A DNA stretch of 41,892 nucleotides, from assembly GCA_031405895.1 (NCBI GenBank), contig JANOFL010000092.1, positions 1 to 41,892 on the forward strand. Reading direction: 5' to 3'. Position 1 is the first letter of the stretch; each line of letters begins with the position of its first letter. A model generated the notes under the pieces. It did not search any database. It saw only the letters and a list, made by a program, of their open reading frames with translations, and had not been told where the DNA came from. Origin of the DNA: BJ22 sp031405895. GTDB taxonomy: Bacteria; Planctomycetota; Planctomycetia; Pirellulales; Pirellulaceae. Below are positions 1 to 7,993 of this stretch, piece by piece. The translations under genes and the position numbers were made by a program.

Positions 1-312
<312 letters not shown>

Positions 313-1719
313 ATGACCTGGTCTTTCCGAAAGAACTCGGTGGATCGTCATGGTCCACGGGTTCCCCGGACTGGCCCCGGAAACCCGCCTTGTTCGTTGA
401 CCGCACCATTCCCGTTTTTCGGGTTGTTGATCTTCTGGATCGTGGACTTTGCGGTGCTTTCGCCGATAGCGTGTCTTGCGCAGCAGCAGGGACCTGCCGA
501 CGAAACCCGAATACGGGCGCGATGCGAACTGGCGGGCCTTGAACCGAGTGAAGCTGCGATGATGGCCTCCCAGCCACTCGAAGAAACCGGCGAACTCGCA
601 GTGCGGCTGGCGTGGCGGGCGAGAAAACTGGGCCAGCCGGAACTGGTTGCGGCGGTCGAAGCGGCTTGTACGCCCGCGCCGGACGCCGGTCCCGCGCCCT
701 TGGATGCGTTCCGGTTCGGCGTGGTGATGGTCGAAGGCGACCTCGTTGAACTCCGCCAGTGGCCCGAGCTGGACGACACCGCCGAGCCGTTGTTCTGGCG
801 CGCGACGGTGTTGGCGAGTGATGGCACGCGGCTGGTCGTCGCGGTGTCGCGCGTGCCAGGAGTGCTCCAGTCGGCTGCGTTGCCGGTGGCCGGAATCCGG
901 GCTGTCGGGTTTCTGGTGGGGAAGCTGGAGGGTGCCGATGGTAACGGTGAACGTTGGCTGCTGGCAGGCCATCGGCTGGGGTGGTTTCCGGGAACGGCAC
1001 CGCGCGGGATCGATGTCGCGCCGGGATTGTTGGCATTGGCCGAGGCAGGCTTTGACGTGGGCTTCGTTGACGACATTCGCCGGGCCGGGTCGAGACCGTT
1101 GACCGCGGCCGAGCGGGAAGCCTGGCGGGCCTTCCTCATTGCAACCAGCCGCCTGAAACCGGCCAGTTGGGAGTCCGCCGTCGCTACGGAACCGGCGGCC
1201 AGTCTCGCCGACCTTTTCCAGGAGTCAGACCGGATCATCGCCCGGCCCGTGACGATGCACGGTACGGTCAAGCGGATCACGGCCGTCGATCCAGGCGAAG
1301 TGCTGGCCGATGGAACATCTTCCGCCCGACAGCTGGAAGTCATCGTCAACACGGGCAGCCCTCGCGTCGCGATTACCAACGCGGCCGGCGAACGGATGGA
1401 ATTCGGCTCGCGTGTTCTCGTCACGGTTGTCGCGAGCGAAGCAGCAGCCGGCCAGGTTCAGGAAGGGACGACGGTGGCGATCGACGGATTCGCCTATCGC
1501 TACTGGACCTACGAATCGGGCGCATCGGTGGAGCAGGGGGCTGCGGGGGGCCAGACGTTGCCGCTGGTGATGGCCTGGCGGATCCGGCCGGTCGATTCGG
1601 GGCAGGCGCGGCTCAATGCGTTGCTGAACTGGACCATGATCGGCCTGGTGGTGCTGGTGGGCGGCGTGGCGACGACTGTCTGGTGGATGAACCGCCGCGA
1701 CCGCATGACGCGCCCTTGA
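313..1719 (+). CDS. Exported, C-terminally membrane-anchored protein of unknown function
   Basis: A 468-residue protein that I do not recognise as a named family. Residues ~30-55 form a hydrophobic signal-like segment ending near Ala-Gln. The body is soluble and rich in Ala, Glu and Val. The C-terminus has one strong transmembrane helix (about residues 440-460) followed by a short basic tail (MNRRDRM). This implies a signal-peptide-bearing protein with a large extracytoplasmic domain and a cytoplasmic stub. The open frame runs further upstream, but that part translates a C/G-rich repeat, so ATG 313 was chosen. It lies 116 bases upstream of mdh, separated by a dispersed repeat, so co-transcription is uncertain. 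The gene call is secure; no function can be assigned. Confidence 0.75.
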   Translation: MTWSFRKNSVDRHGPRVPRTGPGNPPCSLTAPFPFFGLLIFWIVDFAVLSPIACLAQQQGPADETRIRARCELAGLEPSEAAMMASQPLEETGELAVRLAWRARKLGQPELVAAVEAACTPAPDAGPAPLDAFRFGVVMVEGDLVELRQWPELDDTAEPLFWRATVLASDGTRLVVAVSRVPGVLQSAALPVAGIRAVGFLVGKLEGADGNGERWLLAGHRLGWFPGTAPRGIDVAPGLLALAEAGFDVGFVDDIRRAGSRPLTAAEREAWRAFLIATSRLKPASWESAVATEPAASLADLFQESDRIIARPVTMHGTVKRITAVDPGEVLADGTSSARQLEVIVNTGSPRVAITNAAGERMEFGSRVLVTVVASEAAAGQVQEGTTVAIDGFAYRYWTYESGASVEQGAAGGQTLPLVMAWRIRPVDSGQARLNALLNWTMIGLVVLVGGVATTVWWMNRRDRMTRP

Positions 1720-1760
1720 AGGCTTCTTCCGCGTGCGGGATATTTCGCTGGCCGGCATTT

Positions 1761-1786
1761 AATACCAGCCCGCAGCGCAAGCAAGG
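1761..1786 (+). repeat. Dispersed repeat R1, copy 1
   Basis: A 26-base element with core CAGCCCGCAGCGCAAGCAAG, preceded by AATAC. Near-identical copies lie at 6314-6339, 10375-10400, 10423-10448 and 26629-26654, in both orientations. All are between genes. This one separates the first gene from mdh. Confidence 0.85.
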
Positions 1787-1835
1787 CCCGGCATATCGGA
1801 CAGGCTCACCACACCAAACAAGGGATTTTCGACCG

Positions 1836-2792
1836 ATGAAGCGAGCCAAAATCACAGTCGTCGGTGCCGGCAACGTGGGAGCGACCTGTGCCCACTGGTG
1901 CGCGTCGATGGAACTCGGCGACATCATCCTGCTCGACATCCCGGCTGTCGGCGACATGCCCAAGGGCAAGGCGCTCGACCTGATGCAGTCTTCGCCGATC
2001 ATGGGCTTTGACTCGCGGATCACCGGCACCAGCGACTACGCCGAAGCGGCCGGCAGCGACGTCGTCGTGATCACGGCCGGAATCGCCCGCAAGCCCGGGA
2101 TGAGCCGCGACGACCTGCTTTCAACCAACGCGAAGATCGTGACCGCCGTTTCGGAAGAAGTGAAAAAGCACTGCCCGGACGCCGTTGTAATCGTCGTCAG
2201 CAATCCGCTCGACGCGATGGTCCAGCAGTGCCAGAAAGTCACCGGCTTTCCCTCGCATCGCGTGATGGGCCAGGCCGGTGTGCTCGACACGGCCCGCTTC
2301 CGGACTTTCATCGCGATTGAGCTCGGCGTGAGCGTCGAAGACGTCTCGGCCATGCTGCTGGGCGGGCACGGCGACACGATGGTTCCGGTCCCCTCCTGCA
2401 CCAGCGTCGGCGGGATCCCGATCCGGCAGCTGATGGACGAAGCGACGCTCAACAAACTGGTCGACCGGGCCCGCAGCGGCGGTGCCGAGATCGTCGGGCT
2501 GCTCAAGACGGGCAGCGCCTACTACGCTCCGGCGGCGGCAACGGCCCAGATGGTCGAAGCGATTGTCCGTGACAAGAAGCGGCTGGTTCCTGTTGCCGCG
2601 CTTTGCCAGAAGGAATACAGCGTGGGCGGCTACTACGTCGGCGTCCCCGTGATCCTGGGGAGCAAAGGAATCGAAAAAATCATCGAACTCCAGCTCACCG
2701 AGACCGAGCAGAAAGCCTTCGACTACAGCGTCAACGCGGTCAAGGAACTGGTCGCGTCGATGGACAAGCTGATGGCGGCGCAAGATGCGTGA
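1836..2792 (+). CDS. mdh: Malate dehydrogenase (NAD-dependent)
   Basis: A 318-residue LDH/MDH-family enzyme that interconverts malate and oxaloacetate with NAD in the TCA cycle, in the cytoplasm. Visible features are the N-terminal Rossmann loop GAGNVGA (10-16), Asp34 for the NAD ribose, the substrate-loop motif RKPGMSR (85-91), Asn123 in VSNPLD, Arg154, and the catalytic His178 in GGHGDT. Arg85 at the substrate-specificity position favours malate over lactate, where LDHs carry Gln. Length is normal for the LDH-like MDH group. The frame is open far upstream, but homology begins at ATG 1836, just after a dispersed repeat. No TCA neighbours are present. Confidence 0.97.
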   Translation: MKRAKITVVGAGNVGATCAHWCASMELGDIILLDIPAVGDMPKGKALDLMQSSPIMGFDSRITGTSDYAEAAGSDVVVITAGIARKPGMSRDDLLSTNAKIVTAVSEEVKKHCPDAVVIVVSNPLDAMVQQCQKVTGFPSHRVMGQAGVLDTARFRTFIAIELGVSVEDVSAMLLGGHGDTMVPVPSCTSVGGIPIRQLMDEATLNKLVDRARSGGAEIVGLLKTGSAYYAPAAATAQMVEAIVRDKKRLVPVAALCQKEYSVGGYYVGVPVILGSKGIEKIIELQLTETEQKAFDYSVNAVKELVASMDKLMAAQDA

Positions 2793-3167
2793 GAACGCAC
2801 CATAATGCCGGCAAGCAAAAAATGATTTCTGTTCGTCAGGGTGGTCAAGGCTGCCGCCGAGACATGAAGACGAGGCGGGCCTTCAAGCCCTGGCTTGGCG
2901 GTAGCTTGGCCTCCCATTTGGTCCCCAAGCATCGTGGTTTTTCGCGGCGACTGCAACGATTTTCGGCTGGTGACGATAACCAAGTGATGCTGGTCGCCTG
3001 GGGCCGGGGCAGGCCGGTCCCGTGCGCGGGGGCGGGAACGGGCCAGCGGTTTGCCAGCATCAATTCGGAAAAAGTCGTGCCGCTATCTGCAAGCGATAAC
3101 GTGCCCCACGTTCGCCCAACCGGGAATGAACGCCCTTCAGTCCGAGCAGCTCCGAAGACGGGACATC
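2793..3167. other. Intergenic, nothing recognised
   Basis: A stretch of 375 bases between mdh and the next gene. Frames are open across it, but their translations are Arg/Pro/Gly-rich with no family resemblance. The segment around 2995-3050 is very G-rich. No promoter or clear hairpin was identified. Confidence 0.5.
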
Positions 3168-4031
3168 ATGGCCAAAGCCCCCTATGCAATCCGCGCGGAA
3201 GTCGGCGAAATCGGCCGGCTGATCGACGACATTCCCAGCGATCTGAAATGGGACATGGTCCAGTTGGTTCTTGATCTTGCCGGCGTTGTGAACCCTGCCG
3301 CCGACGCGGCCAGTGCGTTCATCTCGCTGGCCCGCGGCGATCTGCTTGGCGCGGCCATCGGCGCAGTCAGTATCATTCCGGTGGGTGATGTGGCCAAGCT
3401 GGCCAAGTTCCAGAAATACCGCAAGTCGCTGGCCCGGCTGGTGGACACGGCCACGCAGAGCCCCCGCCTGGCCAAAGTAATCGAGCCAGTCATCAGCCAG
3501 CTGGACGAACTTCTCAGTTCGATCCGCGGCTTCATGGGTTCCGGAGTCCAAGACGAGTGGTTTCGCGAACTGGACCAGATGAGGGCCGCGATCCGGCGGT
3601 ACCACGCGTATCTTCAGCGGGTCAAACTGGTTGACAGCAAGGGTGTTATCCCCGTTGCGCGCTCACTTGGCCGGTCCAGCGGACAGTTTTACATCCGCCG
3701 CGGCGACCGGATGGTAACGGCCAACGTGGATGAAGTCCTCGACCTGCTCCAGGACGGCGCGGGAATCGGGCGCCATCCGGCCGTCAAACGCGACTCGAAA
3801 GAGCTTCTTGATCGACTGGCCATGAGCCGCGAGTGGCGCGTGTCGGCCGGTCCGCATCGCAAAGGCGACCCCGGTTCGAGTACGCGAGACGCAACGACCC
3901 ACATCACGGTCACCATCGACACCTCGACTTCGTATCACCTGCGACTCGACAAGCGCGGCCATCTCTTTCAGGTCACCGATGAAAAAGGCAGTCTGAGCGG
4001 AATCAAACCGTGGTCGTCGCCCGGCACTTAA
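3168..4031 (+). CDS. Protein with pre-toxin-like hydrophobic segment, unknown function
   Basis: A 287-residue protein. Residues ~30-80 hold an Ala/Gly-rich amphipathic stretch (DLAGVVNPAADAASAF, then SLARGDLLGAAIGAVSIIP and VGDVAKLAKF). It resembles the PxxDxxSAxxSLxxGDxxGAxxS...IPxxGD region found ahead of the toxin domain in many polymorphic toxins. The middle is helical and charged. The C-terminal ~130 residues mix basic and beta-prone segments, ending in HITVTIDTSTSYHLRLDKRG. There is no signal peptide and no recognisable nuclease motif. ATG 3168 was preferred over earlier starts because the upstream residues look non-coding. No immunity-like gene follows directly. The toxin-related reading is a resemblance, not an assignment. 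Confidence 0.7.
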   Translation: MAKAPYAIRAEVGEIGRLIDDIPSDLKWDMVQLVLDLAGVVNPAADAASAFISLARGDLLGAAIGAVSIIPVGDVAKLAKFQKYRKSLARLVDTATQSPRLAKVIEPVISQLDELLSSIRGFMGSGVQDEWFRELDQMRAAIRRYHAYLQRVKLVDSKGVIPVARSLGRSSGQFYIRRGDRMVTANVDEVLDLLQDGAGIGRHPAVKRDSKELLDRLAMSREWRVSAGPHRKGDPGSSTRDATTHITVTIDTSTSYHLRLDKRGHLFQVTDEKGSLSGIKPWSSPGT

Positions 4032-4145
4032 AGGTGTCCTGACGCGTAGCGGACGCTCCCCACCTGTCCGGTCGCAGGTTGCTTTCCCGTGTCTTGCCGG
4101 CCGGGCGATTTGAACACTCCCTGCAAGCCTCAAAAGTCCTGGCTC

Positions 4146-4880
4146 ATGAAGCTGCTGCTCTGGAACGTCGAGTGGGTCCCGTCTGCGAGGATTCGCGGAT
4201 TCGTTCGCGACACGCTGCGGGCTGCATCGCCCGACGTTTTCTGCCTGACGGAATCGACTGGGTTTTTCACACCTGATTTCGCCAATGTCATCGCCTCCAC
4301 CGGGGACTATGGGTACTCGAACGATGGGGATCGGCGAAAAGTCTGGCTGGTGAGCCGGAACGATTGGGCTGCGGTCGAGCAGGGCGAAGATTCGGGCCTG
4401 CCTCCCGGTCGTTTTGTCTCGGGCATCTCAAACGGCATCCGGTTTGTCGGCGTCTGCGTGCCATGGTTTGATGCGAATGTCTCCACGGGGAACCGGAATC
4501 GCGAGCGGTGGGAGGACCATGTCGCCTACCTCCGCGCACTCGAACCAATCCTTGGTGGATATTCAGCAGCCGAAGTTCCCGTTTGCGTGTTGGGTGACTT
4601 CAACCAGCGCATTCCGGCGACGGCGCGGAATGCCGGCTACATTCAGTACCTGGCGAATGCCTTCAGGGCTGGCTACACGATCCACACCGCGGGTGCTGCG
4701 GATGTCGATGGCGAGCCACTCATCGATCACATTGCCACCACTGGAAACCTCCGCTTCGCGTTCGACCGTACGCTCGGCCGTAATGCAGACGCCGGTCCAA
4801 GGGTTTCGGACCATCCCGCCCTGATCGGCAGGCTGGAACGCGTGTCTGAAAATCGAATCAATGACTCGGCCAGCCGGTAA
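4146..4880 (+). CDS. Endonuclease/exonuclease/phosphatase (EEP) family protein
   Basis: A 244-residue cytoplasmic protein with the full DNase I/EEP metal-dependent phosphoesterase signature: Asn7 in LLWNVEW, Glu36 in FCLTES, Asp151 and Asn153 in LGDFNQ, Asp194-His195 in LIDHIA, and the terminal Ser-Asp-His at 221-223. These positions bind the metal and the scissile phosphate in the family, so it should be catalytically competent. The substrate (DNA, RNA, inositol phosphate or lipid) cannot be read from sequence. ATG 4146 was chosen because the beta-strand LLWNVEW starts immediately after it. It follows the pre-toxin-like gene by 114 bases on the same strand; a functional link is only possible. 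Confidence 0.88.
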   Translation: MKLLLWNVEWVPSARIRGFVRDTLRAASPDVFCLTESTGFFTPDFANVIASTGDYGYSNDGDRRKVWLVSRNDWAAVEQGEDSGLPPGRFVSGISNGIRFVGVCVPWFDANVSTGNRNRERWEDHVAYLRALEPILGGYSAAEVPVCVLGDFNQRIPATARNAGYIQYLANAFRAGYTIHTAGAADVDGEPLIDHIATTGNLRFAFDRTLGRNADAGPRVSDHPALIGRLERVSENRINDSASR

Positions 4881-4929
4881 AACTTGCGAAAAAGCCCGTG
4901 GCGAAACGGTGTCTGGTGCTTCGTGGGCT

Positions 4930-4957
4930 GGACAGAAAGATTGTGGACAGAAAGATT
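4930..4957 (+). repeat. Two direct repeats of GGACAGAAAGATT
   Basis: GGACAGAAAGATT occurs at 4930-4942 and again at 4945-4957, a period of 15 bases, in the 160-base gap between the EEP gene and the next membrane protein. It resembles the short dispersed repeats elsewhere in the window. No role is apparent. Confidence 0.6.
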
Positions 4958-5040
4958 CGGGACAACAAGCGCATGAAAAGGAGCCAGGTCTCTTTTCCAA
5001 CAAAGGGAGCTGACCGCTTTTCACTTTTGAGAGCAAAGCC

Positions 5041-5478
5041 ATGCTACGGATCGTGCTGGGAGTCGTTGCCGGGTTTGGGGCCTGGGTAGCGGTTTGGTTT
5101 GGGAACGAGAAACTGCTGTCGGCCATCTGGCCGGATTGGTTCGGCGCCCAGCAGAAAGCGTTCGAGGCGGCCCTGACCGAGGGCGGGCAGTTCACTCCGA
5201 AAACCGGTTTTTTGGTTACTCAGGTGGTCAGCGGTGCAGTGGTTTCGCTGCTGGCAGGGTTCCTGGCCGCGCTGATCGCCGGCGGGCACCACCGCGCGCC
5301 GCTGATCCTCGGCCTCCTGCTGGTGGCCCTCGGTCTGGCGAAAGCAGGAATGTCCTGGTCCCTCGTTCCCGTCTGGTATCACATCGCATTTACGACGGTC
5401 CTGTGGCCGTTGGCCGTCGTGGGGGCCAAACTGGCCTCTTCCGTCCTGACCCAGCCTGGGAGTGCCATCCGTTCGTGA
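5041..5478 (+). CDS. Small integral membrane protein, unknown
   Basis: A 145-residue protein with about four hydrophobic helices: 1-20, ~56-80, ~85-105 and ~110-135. The first loop contains NEKLLSAIWPDWFGAQQKAFE and is the main hydrophilic part. No motif or family is recognised with confidence. ATG 5041 is preceded by the purine-rich GAGAGCAAAG. The gene converges with the nucleotidyltransferase gene 21 bases downstream. Function unknown. Confidence 0.75.
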   Translation: MLRIVLGVVAGFGAWVAVWFGNEKLLSAIWPDWFGAQQKAFEAALTEGGQFTPKTGFLVTQVVSGAVVSLLAGFLAALIAGGHHRAPLILGLLLVALGLAKAGMSWSLVPVWYHIAFTTVLWPLAVVGAKLASSVLTQPGSAIRS

Positions 5479-5499
5479 ATCTTCAAAGCGGACCGCCCG

Positions 5500-6093
5500 T
5501 CACCCGTCCGGATCGTCCAGCAGTTCCTGCAGGCGGGCGGCAAGGACGGGTGAGAGCTGCGGGACCCAAGTCGAGTCAATCAGGCCAATTGAGATCATGT
5601 CCTGAACATGGACCTGGTCTTTGCGGCGATACGAGGTCAGCTTCATCTTGACCAGCTGATCAAAGGGCAGTGTCCGGGCCTCTTTCATCAGGGCAAATTC
5701 CCTGATCGAAGGCACCGGTTCGGGGTAATCCGGCCGGACCTTTTCACCGGCGAAGATCACATGGACGGCGTCGCGGGCCTTGGCCTCGGGGCCGTCAAGA
5801 AACATCGTCACGCCGGCTGAATGCCGATAGATGAAACCTGTCGCTTCAAGGGCCTGAATGGCTGCCGGCAGATCGTCGCGGTTAAGGATAATGTCGACAT
5901 CGCGAGTCGCGCGAACGACCGACTCGTCGACTTGGGCGACCCAGTGCTGGACTGCGTTGCCGCCGATCACGGCGTAGGCGACTCCGGCACCGTTCAGCGC
6001 CACTGTCACACGGTTCAGCCGCTGTTGGACAATCTCCACCGCCCGCTCGATCCTCGCCCAGAGTTCGTCGCCAGTGTACCGGATCTCGATCAT
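5500..6093 (-). CDS. AbiEii/MNT-like nucleotidyltransferase family protein
   Basis: A 197-residue protein with the polymerase-beta-like nucleotidyltransferase signature: GGNAV at 44-48 and RATRDVDII with Asp65 and Asp67, the GG...DxD pattern that binds NTP and metal. A basic segment (KMKLTSYRRKDQVH) follows in the C-terminal half, as in AbiEii and stand-alone MNT proteins, some of which act as toxins by modifying tRNA. No AbiEi-type or HEPN antitoxin lies next to it on either strand, so it is an orphan here. A GTG two codons upstream is possible; ATG 6093 was chosen. The activity class is likely; a toxin role is speculative. Confidence 0.82.
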   Translation of the reverse strand: MIEIRYTGDELWARIERAVEIVQQRLNRVTVALNGAGVAYAVIGGNAVQHWVAQVDESVVRATRDVDIILNRDDLPAAIQALEATGFIYRHSAGVTMFLDGPEAKARDAVHVIFAGEKVRPDYPEPVPSIREFALMKEARTLPFDQLVKMKLTSYRRKDQVHVQDMISIGLIDSTWVPQLSPVLAARLQELLDDPDG

Positions 6094-6482
6094 CGACACG
6101 CCAGAGCTCAGGAGGAACGTCCCCGGGCCATTGTAGTGGGCTGCAAGCCAGGATGGGCTTAAAGCAAATGGTCGTTTCCGCCTGAAGCCTGTCCCAGAAC
6201 CGAAATTGTCATCAAGAACTGAAAGCGAGTGACCCCTTGCTTGCGCCTATTGCAGTTGCGTTTCGATACCAGGCCGCCGCTCGAGCAAGGGAAAACCAGG
6301 ACCGGGGAGCGTTCCTTGCTTGCGCTGCGGGCTGGTATTGCGTCAGGCGCTTAGCCCGCATTTCTCACGAGGGGATACCGTTCGAGACAGACTGTTCCTG
6401 GTAACCCGACGCGTTAGCGAGGAATCTGGCTGGTTCCGCCCTGCTTGCGCTTCGGGTTACCAGTTGTTGTGAGAAATGCGGG
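6094..6482. other. Repeat-filled intergenic stretch
   Basis: A 389-base gap between two minus-strand genes, without a credible coding frame. It holds a partial R1 element (near 6235-6250), a full R1 copy (6314-6339) and a nested pair of inverted repeats (6351-6486). No promoter was recognised for the nucleotidyltransferase. Confidence 0.65.
6314..6339 (-). repeat. Dispersed repeat R1, copy 2
   Basis: Reverse-complement copy of the R1 element (read here as CTTGCTTGCGCTGCGGGCTG and flanks), identical over the core to copy 1 at 1761-1786. Confidence 0.85.
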
Positions 6483-6486
6483 TTAG
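6351..6486. repeat. Nested inverted-repeat element
   Basis: The outer arms are TTAGCCCGCATTTCTCAC at 6351-6368 and GTGAGAAATGCGGGTTAG at 6469-6486, with a perfect 14-base core. The inner arms at 6397-6422 and 6439-6463 share CTGGTAACCCGA with its complement TCGGGTTACCAG. The outer right arm overlaps the stop codon of the aldo/keto reductase gene. A folded transcript could act as a terminator for that gene. Confidence 0.75.
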
Positions 6487-7502
6487 ACCAACCTCCCAAC
6501 CGGAACTCCCGCTCCGAGGTTGGCCATGCCGGGGCCGGAGTAGGTTTTGCCGAAGGGGAGGATCATCGGTTCCTCGAACGGCCGGCCGGGGACTTGTGCC
6601 GCAATCTGGTTGAGGCGGGCTTCGATGTCGTGCGGGAGCGGGCCGCGACTGGCGAAGTCGAGGCTGGCCTCCAGCTGCTCCATCGACTTGCAACCGATCA
6701 GGATCGTCGAGAGGTCGTCGTTGCCGAGCGCGAAGCGGAGACAGACCTCGGTGATCGACAGGCCGGACTGGTCAAGCAGTTGGAAAAAGGCGAGGAACTG
6801 CTGCTGGCGCGCGCGGGAGAGCCAAAGCGGGCGGCGGCGGACTTCGTCGTCGAAGCGGCGACCGAGGAAGCCCTGGCCGTAGACCGAGCCGGCGATGATC
6901 CCCATGTTGCGCCGGACGGCTTCGGGGATGACCTCCAGGGACGCTTCGCGGTAGAGGGCGTTGTAATTGAAGGCCGTCAGGACGGCGTCGAAGCGGTCGC
7001 TGCGGATCAGGGCCGAGAGCTCGGTGGTGGTCGTGCCGGCCAGGCCCGTGTGGCGGATCTTTCCCGCCGCGCGGAGCCTGTCCATTGCCTCGAAGACCGG
7101 CCCGTCGAGCGGATCGTAGCTGGTCCACCAGGGGTATTGCAGCGGCCGGTCGGGCTCGTGAATCAGAAGCAGTTCGATCTCGTCGCGGCCAAGCAGCCGC
7201 AGGCTGGTTTCAACTGATCCAACGAGGGCCCTGGCGTCGCGGGGGTCGAAGGGGAGGGGCCGCCCGCCGAGCTTGGTGGCGATCGCGAAGGGGTGATCGA
7301 TGTGCTTCAGCGCCTGGCCGAGGACCTCTTCGCTGTCTGCGTAAGCGGGGGCAGTGTCGATCAGGTTGATGCCCAGTTCAGCGGCGCGGCGGAGGATGCG
7401 GACGGTTTCCGCCAGGCCCTTGCCCAGCGAGCTGGTGAACAGGCCTCCGAGCGAGATGCGGCCGACGGCGATGTCGGTGTTGCCAAGTCTGCGGGGGATC
7501 AT
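6483..7502 (-). CDS. Aldo/keto reductase
   Basis: A 339-residue (alpha/beta)8 NAD(P)H-dependent oxidoreductase. The catalytic tetrad is visible: Asp49 in LIDTA, Tyr54 in PAYADS, Lys77 in ATKLGG and His115 in LLIHEPD. The cofactor-binding C-terminal part is present (LIGCKSMEQLEASLDF). The spacing resembles the fucose-dehydrogenase-like / D-threo-aldose dehydrogenase branch, which oxidises or reduces sugars, but the substrate is not determinable. ATG 7502 starts right at the conserved MIPRRLG beta-hairpin; earlier in-frame residues look non-coding. The stop lies inside an inverted-repeat arm. It stands alone in its orientation next to a sulfatase, where a carbohydrate-related role is possible. 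Confidence 0.92.
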   Translation of the reverse strand: MIPRRLGNTDIAVGRISLGGLFTSSLGKGLAETVRILRRAAELGINLIDTAPAYADSEEVLGQALKHIDHPFAIATKLGGRPLPFDPRDARALVGSVETSLRLLGRDEIELLLIHEPDRPLQYPWWTSYDPLDGPVFEAMDRLRAAGKIRHTGLAGTTTTELSALIRSDRFDAVLTAFNYNALYREASLEVIPEAVRRNMGIIAGSVYGQGFLGRRFDDEVRRRPLWLSRARQQQFLAFFQLLDQSGLSITEVCLRFALGNDDLSTILIGCKSMEQLEASLDFASRGPLPHDIEARLNQIAAQVPGRPFEEPMILPFGKTYSGPGMANLGAGVPVGRLV

Positions 7503-7993
7503 GCGGGTTGGTTCGGAAAGTGGTGATTTTCCATGTGCGTTACAGGCAGAACGGTGGATTGGATCGATCAGCCGTTGGGTCCATAAGCGATGCTCCAGCG
7601 TAATGGGGCTGCGAATTCGCGAAAGCTGGCATAGCCACTGCGGCCAGCTGCCGGAAGGAAACGGCGGCACCAACTACCGATGAGACGGGTAGGTCGTTCG
7701 CGGCGGCGATTGTCGCCTTTCGCTCCGTGAAAGGGCAGAACTTTCGCGGAGCGAAAGGCGACACTGAAATGGCGACTGGCCCTGACAGTACCGGTTATTG
7801 GAATCGGGGTGGCTTTTCAAATAGGATGGGCAGGACTGGTGCTGGAACGACAGGCCGATGGTTTCGGCCGGTTCTGATCCTCCATCGCGATAACCGTCCA
7901 CTTCCAGCCGCGGTGAGAAGCGCCAACCTGTTGCATCGGCACCGGGACGATTGCCCGGTCGCGTGAGTCCACACCTTGTCGGTCAAGCACTTC
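7503..7993. other. Divergent intergenic region with hairpin
   Basis: A 491-base gap between the reductase (minus) and the sulfatase (plus), both transcribed outward. It holds the inverted repeat at 7711-7763. The rest contains no supported coding frame and no clear -35/-10 pair. Confidence 0.55.
7711..7763. repeat. Near-perfect 23-bp inverted repeat
   Basis: The left arm 7711-7733 (TGTCGCCTTTCGCTCCGTGA plus AAG) pairs with the right arm 7741-7763 across a 7-base loop (GGCAGAA), with one mismatch that can be a G-U pair in RNA. It would form a very stable stem. It lies between divergent genes, so it is not an obvious terminator and looks like a small dispersed element. Confidence 0.85.

Noticed and set aside
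1167..1835. N-terminal extension of malate dehydrogenase
   Set aside because: The upstream frame overlaps the preceding gene and a dispersed repeat, and the Rossmann fold begins at ATG 1836.
1836..2792. Lactate dehydrogenase
   Set aside because: Arg at the specificity position of RKPGMSR indicates malate rather than lactate.
6100..6482. Antitoxin gene for the nucleotidyltransferase
   Set aside because: No frame in the region has coding character; it is filled by repeats.
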